NCBI RefSeq assembly: GCF_010183535.1
Contig: NC_071328.1
Span: 7,812,001 to 7,876,000 of the forward strand
DNA: 64,000 bases
Direction of reading: 5' to 3'
DNA from: Caenorhabditis remanei
Taxonomy: Eukaryota; Nematoda; Chromadorea; Rhabditida; Rhabditidae
Shown here: one piece after another, positions 44,501 to 56,586 of the stretch
Layout: each line of letters starts with the position of its first letter
Position numbering within the stretch: position 1 is the stretch's first letter
Position numbers and translations under genes: made by a program
The notes under the pieces: generated by a model
Seen by the model: only the letters and a program-made list of their open reading frames with translations
The model's database searches: none
What the model was told of the DNA's origin: nothing

Positions 44501-47500
44501 CTGGTTCCATTTTCATGCTGGGAGAAGGGACCAGAAGACGTTTCGAAAGGAGGAGAACGATGAGAAAAAAATGAGGACGAGAAATGGAGAAACATGACGG
44601 AATGATGGAGCGGCGCGGGGTGAAGAGGGAAACCACCGCACTCTTCTTTTTCTTTAAATCTCTCCGATTCTCTGCCTCTCTGACCATCAAACTCATTTTC
44701 TCTGACTCTCTGGTTAACCTCCTTTTCAAAGAGTTTTGGCATGTTTCCAAGTTTTACATCTATCGGAATTTACCGTTTGGTGTGCAGCTATTTGTGAAGA
44801 TAATGTTGTTTTTAGAGACGGAGAAATGAAAAGGAACAGCTAAACAAACTATTCGGAGAACCGTCAGCAAGGTCAGAGGGATGATGGATGGCAAAACGGG
44901 CGGAAATGATTTATGTTATAGAACAAACGAATATTAACAAGAGATTTATGATTATGATGCAAAAGAAAAAGTTTAAATAGAAAAAAGTGTTTATAGGTGG
45001 GCAGTTGTGAACTACTAAATAGAAGGTAGCTGAGTGTTGTCTAAGCAATTCAAAACTGAACCATGAAAACAAAAACAAATCAAAAAATTTGAGCAAGTTC
45101 TCTGTTTGGATGATTCTAGTCAATTTAAGCAATTATTTTTCCATTTCATAGTGTCGAATGACATCCAACAATACGCTCAGTCATAAGACCTATCATATTG
45201 TTACAGTACCGGTTCAGGTCGAGAAGCTAGCCGTGTGATGTTCCTTAACAGACCATCTGATCAACATATAACCTGATTCCAGACAACATAGAACTGCGTT
45301 TTTATTATAGACTCTTAAAAGCGTGATAAAAGCATAAACCTAGGAACAAAGAAAACATAAAAGAACAGTTTCCAGTGATAGTTAAGATCTCGAATGCATG
45401 TGGACTCACGGATGGACTACAATAGATTCTCTAGATGAACTCATGTATAAATGACCTACACGACTTGAGTATCGGAAGAAGGCGTTCCTCACATTTCAAA
45501 TCTCCACCAAAATCTTGTAAACCGAAGCAAAACAAGAGTATCTCATCATGACGCATGGTACTTTCCGGTGCCACCTTCTCTCCTTCCCTATCTTGTCCAA
45601 CCTGTCATCTCATCATTCTATTTTTCCCTCCAAAATGTATTCTTTTACTTCGAATCCAGCTGATGAATGTGTATTCGAAGATAGATGATATCTTCTTCTT
45701 TTTCCTCTGAGACACAAAGACAGTTTTTCGAAAAACTACGATAGGATGAAATAGGAAAAACCGAGAGGATGAAGGAACCGGTTTGCTTAAGAAACAACTA
45801 CCGCAGTGTTAGGAAAAGAGAAGAAATTGAAAGAAATTGAGAGAAAAGCAAAGTTGAAATTATTACGAAATCAGTTCAGATTGATATGGGTAGAATGGAG
45901 GATAATACGGGTAGAAAAAAAGAGAAGAGAGGGGATTAAACTATACTAAATGCATGAATGACCAACTGGGATTATGTTTCATTTTGTAGAATTTTTTTTA
46001 GTTTTCAACAGAGTTTGCCATATATTCAAAGACGAATCGAGGTTTGTTTGTTAGAATTTGGACAAACTGATACACAGAAAGATGGAATTAGAGAACAAAG
46101 AAAATTAATCAAGAGCAGAATTGATTTCAATGGAATAATATGATCAAGCACACGGTGGTGGGCACACATCGAGATTAATGAGATTGTTTTCAGCCTGTTA
46201 CAATAATCGAAATCTGGGACCTAGAGATCTCTGAAAGCTACAAAATCCTACCAGCTGAGATTCTACAATACGAGGAACAATTTTGAGATTAGGATTATTT
46301 AGAATGAATTTTGTTCCATCCCGATCAGAGGAGGGTTTTGAAAACGGATTTGGAGTCAACATCAAAACTCGAGTCTGGGGTACATTTTTTTTACTGCTGG
46401 GGAATTTTTCGACTGAACTTCCCTGAACTATTTTTGAACTATTCGATGAACTATTTTTAAAAATCAAGAAAAATTTAAATTGATTACACGTCTTGTTTAT
46501 TCGTTAAACAACAATTGTATGCAACTCCAGAAATCTTAGGAAAAGTAAAAAGTGTTTAGTTCCTGTATAACTGTTGTATAGTTTCTCTTCTCATGTGAAC
46601 CTTATAATATATCCAAACCCATTATTCACAGGAGCGATCAGAACAATTTCAGACTTTTCTGATTTTTTATAGAAAGTTCCAACTCATCTGATAATTTTGT
46701 AGCAAGAAAGAGTGAAACTTGTATTTTAGTTAGCCATGAGCCACAGGTAAATGCTCACAGAAGCTTGAAAAAATCTGTCAGACACGCGGAGGCGCTGGGA
46801 ATATTGGGCATCAGGCTAAGTTTGTAAGTTGAAAACGCTGTGTGCCAAAAACCATAAATAGTTTAATATCTATGTAGCACCTGCAAGGCGATAATAAGAG
46901 AGAGCTTGAACAAACAGAACTGATCTTGAGATTTACAAAAATCCCTCTCACGATTTCCTTATAAACCCGCCTGAAAATGGGGTTCCTGATAAATCCTCAA
47001 TCCACCCCCACCTCCTTTTCTCTCTTCTTTTCAATTTTTAATCCTTCTATCTCAATTTTTTATTTCTCACTCTCCGTCCTAATCTATTTGTCCCCAAAAA
47101 AACTGCCAAAAGGAAACAAACAGATCTCCCCCAGATTATCAGTAATAACCCCCTTTCGCTTCATCCACTTATCAGTAGTAGACTCAAACAAATCTGCTCA
47201 CTATCAGAAAATACATTTCGCAATAGAAAAAGTTTGAAAAATATCAGGCAGCCAAGTGACACTCTCCTGCCATCCCGTCGACATAAATGTGTAAAGATTT
47301 CTGAGAATTGGAAGAGCAAAAAGGGATGAAAAGATGCAAGAGGGTGGGTGGAGAGACAGTTGTTATCAGTCATGAGGGGGATATAAGTATAGGAAGTGAG
47401 AAAACAATTGAGAACTCAAAGAAAGAAAATAATGAGTTGATGAGTCACGGAAAGTTGCATGAAAACGAGTTAATGTGAACCAAGATTCGGGTTGCATACT

Positions 47501-48221
47501 TGAGGCCAAACTTTTCGAAAGTGTCCAGATGTGTACAAAAAGTTTCAGAGTTCAGTTGAATACTTATTTTTTCTTTGTTGGAGATTACAAACGGTTGAGT
47601 TTCTAGGGCTCAAAACAACATAATATATAATGTTTTTTGTTTATCTGAAATTTCGAAGAAATCAGGTTTTATTTTTGAAGGAATGAACGGTTTGCTTCAA
47701 GAAGATAGAATTGCGACACAGCAGAGTACCACATTTTCATTTTCAAGACAAAAGTTATACTTTGAGGTTTCGTTATTTCAGTTCCCTCCAAATATTCCCC
47801 GTTTTCTGGATATTTCAACTCATGATTGAAATTATTTTTTTCGTGTCACTTGAAAAGTCCCTCACAATCCAAAACTACACTATATTCTTCTTGTTTGTGT
47901 TGGGATTTCCCTAATTGAGTACAGCGGTACCCAAGATGTCAGTCACGATCAAAAGAACCATAAAGATTCCAAATTCTTCTTTTTTCTCGGTTTTCCATTT
48001 TATTTCCCAAATAACAGTCTGCGATCGGCCATCGACTATCCAGTTTACATATCAAAAACAGAAGACTGGGGGAATTCCTTGTACTGTTTTACGGGTTTCT
48101 TGTAGTCGCGTGGTGATGGAAATCGGTGGTTCGAGGTGACTTAGAAATTTGGAAATGCAGAGATCGCTGTAGTTTTACCAGGTATTTTAAAAAATATGTT
48201 GAGTTGTCGTCCAATATAAAT
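41539..48221. other. Gene-poor region upstream of dlk-1
   Basis: No gene is supported. 42168-42611 is a GC-balanced island (see findings). A minus-strand frame at 46198-46467 (PNPFSKPSSDRDGTKFILNN) reads like an exon but has a weak acceptor and no partner. Frames at 41306-41611, 43581-43838 and 44280-44750 are low-complexity. The 5' end of the dlk-1 mRNA and its promoter probably lie in the first few hundred to few thousand bases. Confidence 0.4.
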
Positions 48222-49011
48222 TATTGGAAAGGCGCGTGGCCGTCCACGCTGGCAATGACGTGACCTTCGAAATATGGAACTAGTGAATTCTGATATTTGA
48301 TTATTCCTTGGTTTTGTACACTAAGAAACCTGTGCTCATATAAACGATTATTCTGTCTATCCCACTCTATTCTATTCTTCTTCACGACATAATATTGGCG
48401 ATAAGGATGCGATTTTTTATTCGGTGGTGGGAAGAGAGTTGATGGTAGCGGAAGTAGTGGACAGTCTTTTTCTCCAAGTGAATTGAACTATGAATTGAAC
48501 TTGTCGATAAATTATGAAAACGACAGAAGAGCGCAAGAGTCACTGCCGATTAGTCCAAGTGCTACAGCTGATACTACAACAACCACTGCCATCAGTCCGA
48601 CGAGATTGCCAGACAAAAGTCCACAAGCCCGAACAACTGCTGACCCAAGCTATTCGTTGCGAAGAAGCCAAAGACTCAGACGAGCCCCGAACCGTTACGA
48701 CCCATGATCTGAATCATAGTATGGAATGGGAAATGCACGAGGATCCAGCCGTCCGGATCATCCAGCCACTCGTGCTAGAGGAATTGCTCCAGCCTCTGCA
48801 CGTCGTGGTCAACTCAATTCTTCTGCAACGGGGGGAGGTGTTGGAAAGCGCGTGGCCGTCCACGATGGCAATGACGTGACCTTCGAAATATGGAACTAGT
48901 GAACTCTGATATTTGATTATTCCTTGGTTTCGTACACTAAGAAACCTGTGCTCATATAAACGATTATTCTGTCTATCCCACTCTATTCTATTCTTCTTCA
49001 CGACATAATAT
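48222..49011 (+). mobile_element. Internally deleted LTR retrotransposon
   Basis: Two direct repeats of about 174 bp (48222-48395 and 48839-49011), both containing GCGCGTGGCCGTCCACG and ending CACGACATAATA, more than 90 per cent identical by eye. TAAAT flanks both outer ends as a 4-5-bp target duplication. A primer-site-like TGGCGATAAGG follows the left LTR, and a purine tract (CGGGGGGAGG) precedes the right one. Only about 440 bp of interior remains. The open frame 48483-48707 ends SLRRSQRLRRAPNRYDP, typical of the C-terminus of a Ty3- or Pao-type polyprotein. Reverse transcriptase and integrase cores are gone. Confidence 0.8.
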
Positions 49012-52000
49012 AAATGGAATAACAAGCAACCGTGAAACTTAAAATTGAGTGGAAAGTAACCGAGATTACTCGTCAAATGAAAATCTTGGAAATCGAGTAA
49101 TTTTCAGTCTTTTTTTCATAGCAAGTAATTCCGAAAAGGTTATTTTGGACCAAGTTTTGATGTTACAATCCGTTTGTACTGTTCTTTCTACGAGTATGTC
49201 CAAACTTTGTTAACCTTTAAGAACAGAAAGAGTGCCATCATTTCCACTTTCTTATTCTCTTTGAGTTCTCTGAATGCCCCTCTCTGACAAAATTTCTTTT
49301 TCTTTCGGGGGGAATCCCCCAACCACTTTCAACCACTTCTTCTATCTCTCTTTCTTATTTAGGTACACATGTACAGTATTCCCCCCCCCCCCCCCCCCCC
49401 CCCCCAATCTTCTGATTTTTCCTTTTCCAGTCCGTCTCATTTTCAGTCAATATCACTCGTATCATGTTTTTCTGTGTTCCGGTCGTTGTTGCAACTGATA
49501 TATCCAGTTTTTAATTGATGTCAAATGGGTTGATACGATCAATACGATAGCGTGACTTTGGAAAAGGGATTCCCCATTTTTATGCGCCTAGTTGGATGTT
49601 TTTTTGCAGAATGAAGATGAAAGTTTGAAGAAGATAGAAGATAGAACACTGGGTTTGAGTGATATCAAAGAATCAGGACATTCCTTCAGCATAGAAAATT
49701 ACGAAACAATAAAAATGCTATGTATGTATATATCTAATCTGAATCACAAAGAAAAAGGTATTATCTGGGACTTCAAGCTAACAGAAAATGTGCATCTGAA
49801 TTCCAACTGAACAACAAAGCATATTCTTTTCCGATATTCTGGAGACCCCTCACTTTTCCTCCCGTACTTTTTCATTTCCTGTCTGAACTGGGTACATATG
49901 ACCCATCATACATTCTATTTTTTATGTTCGACATGACCGTGTCATTCCATTTTTCACACTATAACTAGTTCCAATTTAATGATTGGATGGTGTGACAAGT
50001 GATAAGAACTAGAGGGGAATTCCCTAACTAGAAGTCAACTGTTTTTACAGTCTTTCGATACATTTAATGTGATATCAAATGGAAAATGAAACTTGTCATT
50101 GAAATAAAACGAATGGAACCGAGAAAAAAGAAGAATCAGGTGATAGTTTAGTGATATCGGTCTGTCCGTATGTTTGTCCAGATGTCTGTTATATCAATTT
50201 TCAAACTTATAGAAATGAAGAAATTCGGGTTCAATTCGTGGTCAACTCCCTTCCTTTACAACAATCATCTGCCAAATCATAAAATTCCAGACGTTCCCAT
50301 AAAAACGTTTCTTATCCATCAACAAGCAAAGCCACCTACATCACGTAAACCTCCAGAATCCATCCATCTGATATCAGAATTCCAGAATCATCATTCTCCC
50401 TCCATCAAGCCTAAAACTTCTGACTTGAACGACGACTACATTTTGGTTTTGAATTCATAAATATGCAAATACAACTAGTGTACCAGCCGATCTGCTTACG
50501 CATTCTCTGTACCCATAATTCTAGATTCTTCCGGTTTTTCTCTTGTTCGCCACGTGTTTGTTTATGGTTTGTTGGTTTCGAGAACTTGAAGAATTTCACG
50601 TGAAGTTTCGCAGTGTTAGGAGAAATAGAGGTCTGTATGTATATCGGTTTGTCCATTCGTCATCTGACTCCCATGAAATGAAGGATAATATTTGTGTTAG
50701 GTTTCTCAAATCATTCTCGATGAGAGCTGCAATTTTTCTTAATGATTGTATAAATATCCTTCAATCACGTCAGATTCACATGAACAGAAATGATTTTCTG
50801 ATTTCAATTCGTGACACAGATAGTAGTAGATTCTGCAAAAATCATTTTATGATTGTCATTCATATTCTGCGGGGGTTTATAGCTTTTCCGGCTTCTGAAA
50901 GGGGTGCGTATAAAATGGAAAAATGACAGCTTGACAGATTCTGTTTTATTTTTTGGTTGCATCTGCAAAAAGGAGAAGAAGGAAAATGTCCGGAATACGG
51001 TAAGCTGAGAAAAGAGAAGTTAGAACTTGGGTTTTTCTATATTATTTTAAATTTGATCCCTAGCATGCTCTTCTAGATATCAATAAGAATTCTAATGTGA
51101 ACTGTGTAACCCAAAACTCCGCTAAAATGTTCATTTTTCCTCTACGTCACCATCTTGTATACATTTAATTCCTCCCACCTGATTGTAGTGTAAACATAAC
51201 ATTGCGTAGTGAGTAAGAGTGGCATAACACGTGAAAAAGTACGGGTGTCAAATTGATACTACTGTCTAGGGTTTTGTCATTCTATAAACATTTACCGTTG
51301 TTGTCTCAAAGTTCGATTCAGTCAATTTGACACAAGACTCAGAATTAAGATCAATCTGTGAACAGTTAGGTTATACCATAGACATAATGGACTTTAGACC
51401 AGAACTCTGTTTATACTCTTATGAGTCAGATGAGATAGATTCTGAACTTTAGAGTTGTAATTGTTTATGTTTTTCTTAAAGTTCAGGACAGTTCCCTCTA
51501 CTTTACCTAAATCCGTCCCTGTCCTTTTCCTAAAAATAAAAAGTTTCTCACATCATACTTCCTGACCATAACACTTCTCAAATGTCGTCATTTGATACTT
51601 CCCCTAATAACTTTTTTAGTTCCTCGTGAATGAAAATGTGAGGGAAATTAATCACCTTCTCCTCCCATTTCCCTCCAAAAGTTCAAATGTCGACGACTTT
51701 TTTGTCTTATCGAAAAAACGTTTTCCTGAAATAGAAAGGAATTTGGAAGGTGAGAAGAGAGAAATGACCAGAAATAGAGTTTCTTATCGGGAAAGTAAAT
51801 CGAGGAATTCACCTTTACATAAAAAAACAGACCGGAAACTGAAAAAATCAGAAAACGGAAAAAATGGTTTGTGCTTTAGTCGGGACATCGATTAAATTGA
51901 AACTCTATACTTCTAGTGGGAAATCCCTTAACCGGGATATAATTAGTCAGTCCATCTTGTACGTATAAACTAATAAACACTGTCTGATTGATTGCATTCT

Positions 52001-53413
52001 TCATGAGAAGACCTGAAAACCTTCTAACCCAAATATGTTATTGTCATCAGAGGAAATGACACAGAAAAAGGTAGTTAGACGTTGATTTATTCTCTATCAG
52101 TCTGCAAGTTTATCATGTTGGAATTTGTGATAGGAAGTGAGTACAATATAGTTTCACTTAGGATCTATTTCTGTTTTTTTCTCGAGATTTTTGGTGATGT
52201 TCCATGACAAACGAAGAAAATTTATATTTTGGTAGTCCCAAACCTTCCACTGATCTCGTTCAACATCTAAACTTGGCACAGAACTTTCCCGAATATTCCA
52301 GCATGTGCGAAACCAAAAGCAGCTAACAAAAATAATTCCATCTGTGTTTGACTAGCTTTTTCCGCCTACAAACTTTATTCAGCTTGCCCTGTCAACCCCT
52401 GCAATTAACAGTATTGTCCCCCTAAAACATGTGTCTGGATATGTCAAAAATGTTAAAAATATTTTTCGAATCGTATTGAAAGATCAAAACATCAAAAAAT
52501 CGTCTTCCAAAAATGTCTCATGTGACGTCCGAGAAAGTTCAGACAGCCAAGAAACAAAGGAAGAACTCATGAACTATAACAGGAATTCGAGGAAAAACAA
52601 AAAGAAATTAGAACGTGACTATTAGAAATTACGACGATTAATATCAGAGAAGATGAATTAGGGAATCTTAGGAAAAAACAAGTACAAACTACAGTCAGGT
52701 AGCAGAGAAAGAAGAAAGAAGAACTCAGGTCAAGTCGTAGTTGAAACCCCTTCTTTTCATGCTTGAACTCGGTCCGTCGACATGAAAATTCCAAGCGTGA
52801 GCCTGACGCCTAGTCCAAATCTAAAACTTCACTGTACAAATTTGTGTAGACAAGTTCCGTAAGCGATCACTCTGGTATTTACATCAACATAGATGGAAGT
52901 TTTTGATAACAAAACAACAGCTTAGTTTTTGATGTTTTAACAGGATTTCGATATTTTTTGAGAGGTTACACAATTTTTCCAGAAATATGATGACACGGAT
53001 TGGCTGTCGCGCATAGGACGCGTTTTTTGCATATAGAAGTCTGCAGAACAAACAAAGCACTTGTGTTTCGAAGATGAATTCGACTGATAAAAGGTTCAGA
53101 ATCTAAACCGATGTACTTAACTTGAAAATCTATGAATAGTTGAAGTTTTTGGGACAGAAAGTCTAAACTTGGAAAATAATTAGTCGAATTGAGGGAGTAT
53201 TTTTAGTTTTAATTTGCATGTAGCCGTTTTCTGAGCGCAGTGACGGAATGCGTCTAGCACTGGATGGCATCGTGCAAGAAAATATTGAATAATTTATAAA
53301 GCTGTTTTCTGGGAAAATTCTTGCGAAGAAAATGTCTGCACCATAGCTTTAGTTGTTTGGAGGGAGTGTAGTCAATTCTGGATATGAAGAGAACACATTC
53401 AACTCATGGTTTT
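49012..53413. other. Gene-poor intergenic region
   Basis: AT-rich, with a C25 tract at 49381-49405. Scattered frames (49592-49810, 50170-50460, 50543-50926, 51626-51895, 52431-52625) are Lys/Ser-rich or patternless and lack splice sites. No RNA gene or structured repeat was recognised. Confidence 0.4.
49381..49405. repeat. C25 homopolymer tract
   Basis: About 25 consecutive cytosines (G25 on the minus strand). Long G tracts form quadruplexes and in C. elegans need the FANCJ-type helicase DOG-1 to be replicated without deletion. Confidence 0.85.
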
Positions 53414-53914
53414 TCAATTTGTAAATGTCCCTATGTACGAAAGAAGGTCTATAGCTAGCGGGTAGAACTCAGTCGATTTATTGTCTGAAACTTCCAGATC
53501 AAAATCGATAGTCAACTCAATAGTTGTTCTTAAAATCCTCAAATCTGTACAGACATTCTTCCACGCAAAACGCCATGAGCCACTCCCTCGACTGCCTAAA
53601 ATAAATGAACTCTGAATAGAACCATCTGTCAAAACATCCCTCCAAAAAATAAGTTCCCCCATTTCGTAAATAGTGTCTCCCCTAATGTCTAGCATCGAAG
53701 GGTGCCACGGGTGCCAGGGGTACAAGGGCACGTACCCCACTGTACCACTCACTGACTCTGGCCGTCTAACCTTCCCAATGTTTTCCCTCAAGAGTAACGG
53801 AGAACACGAAGAGGAATAGAGAGAGAACGAGGACAGAAATAGAAAGTGAAAGAAAAAAGGAATGAGAGAGAGTGAGAGTTTCGAAATTCTTCGTAATGTT
53901 ATTTTGCTTTTCAA
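53414..53914 (-). CDS. Candidate ORF, 166 codons, signal-like start
   Basis: The longest frame in the gene-poor region. It starts MKSKITLRRISKLSLSLIPF with a Phe/Leu/Ser hydrophobic stretch that could be a signal peptide. After a cleavage-like region it reads GYVPLYPWHPWHPSMLDIRG and ends in an acidic, Thr-rich part. No family is recognised and no splice sites bound it. The hydrophobic start derives from a GA-rich tract on the other strand, a common source of false frames. Low confidence. Confidence 0.2.
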   Translation of the reverse strand: MKSKITLRRISKLSLSLIPFFFHFLFLSSFSLYSSSCSPLLLRENIGKVRRPESVSGTVGYVPLYPWHPWHPSMLDIRGDTIYEMGELIFWRDVLTDGSIQSSFILGSRGSGSWRFAWKNVCTDLRILRTTIELTIDFDLEVSDNKSTEFYPLAIDLLSYIGTFTN

Positions 53915-54289
53915 AAGTCAAAAGAATATTTTCTGTTCCTTGTGTGAAAATAGCAATTTATGATACTCTTCTGACTATTTTTAGATCCCGTTGCCACTTT
54001 TTTGTTCTATTTTTGTCATTTTCTATATCAAACTGAACTTTATAGTTAGGGACCGCAATGAACGTGGGCGGAGTTTTTCATTTTCTTCTCTTGGGACGTC
54101 ATGGGGAGATTATCAGAATGTTTGACGGTCTGCCCTGAGAGCCCAGTACGCTAAAACAGAATGAAAACTTTTGACCCCTATGTAATCGAGTACGTAGAAT
54201 TCGATGAGCACACTTTCCTTTCACCCAAATCTATAGTTTTCTCAGAAAACTGAAAAAACGTTTTGCTTTTTTCAGAAAAATGTCACGTT

Positions 54290-54710
54290 GAGATCGTTGT
54301 AGGTCAGACTCGCATCGTTTTTTTACTGTTTCTAGTAGTTCTGGACATACTCTAATAGGTTTTGAAAGAAAATTCAATTTTCGTGTTGTAGAATTTTTTT
54401 GGGAGCCAGCTGAACTTCGAGGCATCACTTCAAAAAATTTACAGTGATTACCTATATATTTTTGGACATATTGTTTTCGGAAATCTCTTCAGGTACCTGG
54501 GGCCAAGATTTGGAAAGCCGTTGATTCGTAAAATGTGGTTTTTTCGGTGTCCGAAGACAACAGGCTCAAAAAGAAATGTAGTTTTTCCGACAGTTCAGGT
54601 TAATGCAAGTCAGACTCGCATCGTTTCTCGACGGAATCAGAATCTACACAAAATTTCGATCTAGACCCACTTAGAAATTAAAAAATCGGTATTGTAGAAC
54701 TTTAGATATT
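54290..54710. repeat. Diverged repeat, two copies about 306 bp apart
   Basis: GTCAGACTCGCATCGTTT occurs at about 54304 and 54610, and the downstream GTTGTAGAATTTTTTT / TATTGTAGAACTTTAG are similar. Probably an old tandem or nested repeat adjoining the LTR-bounded element. Confidence 0.5.
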
Positions 54711-54762
54711 TGATATTTATTTTCTCTCGAAATATGCTGAAAATCCTTCAAAAAATTCTCCT

Positions 54763-54960
54763 GTGACGAGGAGGTTAGGCCGGCCGGGTTAGAGTCCGGT
54801 AACCGCCTCAATCCCTAAGCTGATGCACCAGTTGTATGTTTGGGTATGCTAGAGAGAGAACACGTTGTACCAGTTTACATCTTTATTAGAGATCTTTGAC
54901 ATGTGAATGAGTGAGTTGGCGATCGGCTTGGCTGGTAGTTGAGCTTGTCCGAGAGCTTTC
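54763..54960. repeat. Left putative LTR (inner edge uncertain)
   Basis: Begins TGTGACGAGGAGG with a GC-rich palindrome (GGCCGGCC). It contains CTTTATTAG, an AATAAA on the minus strand, near 54880. The inner edge cannot be set because the right copy is truncated; a pyrimidine run CTTTCCCTTCTC near 54956 may mark it. Confidence 0.45.
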
Positions 54961-55484
54961 CCTTCTCACCCATAGCCAAAGAATGCTCACTCCTTATACG
55001 GCAAGGAGGTGCTACTCTAAGGTAGGGAGCGAAGTGCTCGTGCTGGTAGTTGTTGGTGTCGTTGACATGTTGTTGGTTGTCCGGACGACGAGTTGTTGTT
55101 GTGGGAGACGACAGAAGGAGTCGACCATCCGTTGAGTGTCCTTTTGGGAACGACTGAGAAGCGAGCGCCGCTTCGTTTGTGTGCGGTGGTTTTCGCGCCA
55201 CTTTTGGGAAGTTTCCAGAAGGTGGCGGCGAGAGAGTGTGCGTGCCGCGGAGGAGTTGGGTCCGACGGAGCGCGCTTGCTTCCTTGGCGGTAATTTGAAT
55301 ATGAGTTTCCCGCACTCTTGAGAGATCATACAAGATTGTAGGTCTGCTTGTGGATTTGGTGGAGAGATTTGGCTGTGAAGTCATGTGTGCACTTCTAAGG
55401 TTGTGACCATCCGTAGGATGGTCGCGACACTCCGGGGGCGGAGGGAACCGAACATTTTCTTGATGGAAAATGGATTGGTTGTCG

Positions 55485-56586
55485 CACGGCCTCTACAGCG
55501 AGCCATCTCGATTCAAAAGAAAAAGCGGGAAAACGCCTATTTTCAGCGGAGCGCGTTTGCGTTTTCAGCATTTTTCAGCCGCTATTTTTAATTTTCTCAT
55601 CGTTTTAACAATGAATTATGTATTTTAATGGAACTTTTTTCACTTTTTATGATAAAATAATGATTTTATAGAACAACTATCTCTATTTTTCTTCTTTCCA
55701 CTATGAATTTAAGAAAATTCGTCGACATATGGACCAGAAAATTAAAATTTTACAGATAAAAGTGCGTTTCACTGGAACAGCGAGAAATGGCGACCATTGC
55801 GATGTGTAAAGAGACATTAAAAGGTAAGATATAATAACAAACAAACGATTTTTCGCTAAATTAACTTTTTTCATTTTTATTTTGTGAAAAATTCATTTTT
55901 CTAGATAACTCCGAATTCTTCTGCCCTACTCGAACTTGCCAATGACACCAGATGAACAAATTTTGATGGACTCTTCATTTTTTTTCCGACAGGTCCATTT
56001 TTCCTTTATGTGTCTTTCCGTTTATTCAAAAGTCGTAGTTGAGGATGAACATTTTCCAGGAACAATTCGCTCTCCGGAACAAGTCAGAAAGGATCACTTC
56101 TCCCGTGAGTCAACATCTCTCGGCGCTCCGACATCTACATTTCTTTCTTTTTTTCCGATTTTTCATAATAAAATTGATACTTCTTCATTTTCTTTTACAA
56201 TTTGCGAGAAAATGCACATTTGGATAACACCAACTTCGTAATCGAGCACAATACTCCGAAATTAAACAAAATTTGCAAGCGAATATCACTTTTCGCTCTA
56301 TAAATGAACGACTTAAGTCGCGACTTTCGTCTTTTCATTCCAAATCATATCGAAAATCACATTATTTTTGCGATTTTCAATTCGAAACGTTTTTCTGATG
56401 ATTATACTGCTAAAATTATGACTAAAATTTTTCTTTCCCATCGCTAAACGGTATTTTAATAGTAAAAAACCTTGGTCTGGAAAATAATTAAATTTGAATT
56501 TTAGTGCTTCGCGCCAAAAAAGCCGCTGTGCCGCTGAGCGCGATTGCGTCGCTGTTTTTTCGAGATGGCTCGCTGTAGAGTCCGTG
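55485..56586. mobile_element. Nested TIR transposon, non-autonomous
   Basis: Terminal inverted repeats of 27 bp with one mismatch: CACGGCCTCTACAGCGAGCC at the left, and CACGGACTCTACAGCGAGCC read inward from the right. An exact 6-bp direct repeat TTGTCG flanks it (55479-55484, 56587-56592). Subterminal DNA is rich in GCGC. A short spliced-looking frame (MATIAMCKETLK, from about 55786, then GTAAG) exists, but no transposase. It lacks the GCTGGTA heptamers that fill the host element, so it inserted into that element later. The superfamily is not assigned. Confidence 0.85.

Noticed and set aside
48714..49076. 120-codon minus-strand ORF
   Set aside because: Antisense of the right LTR and polyprotein tail of the retrotransposon.
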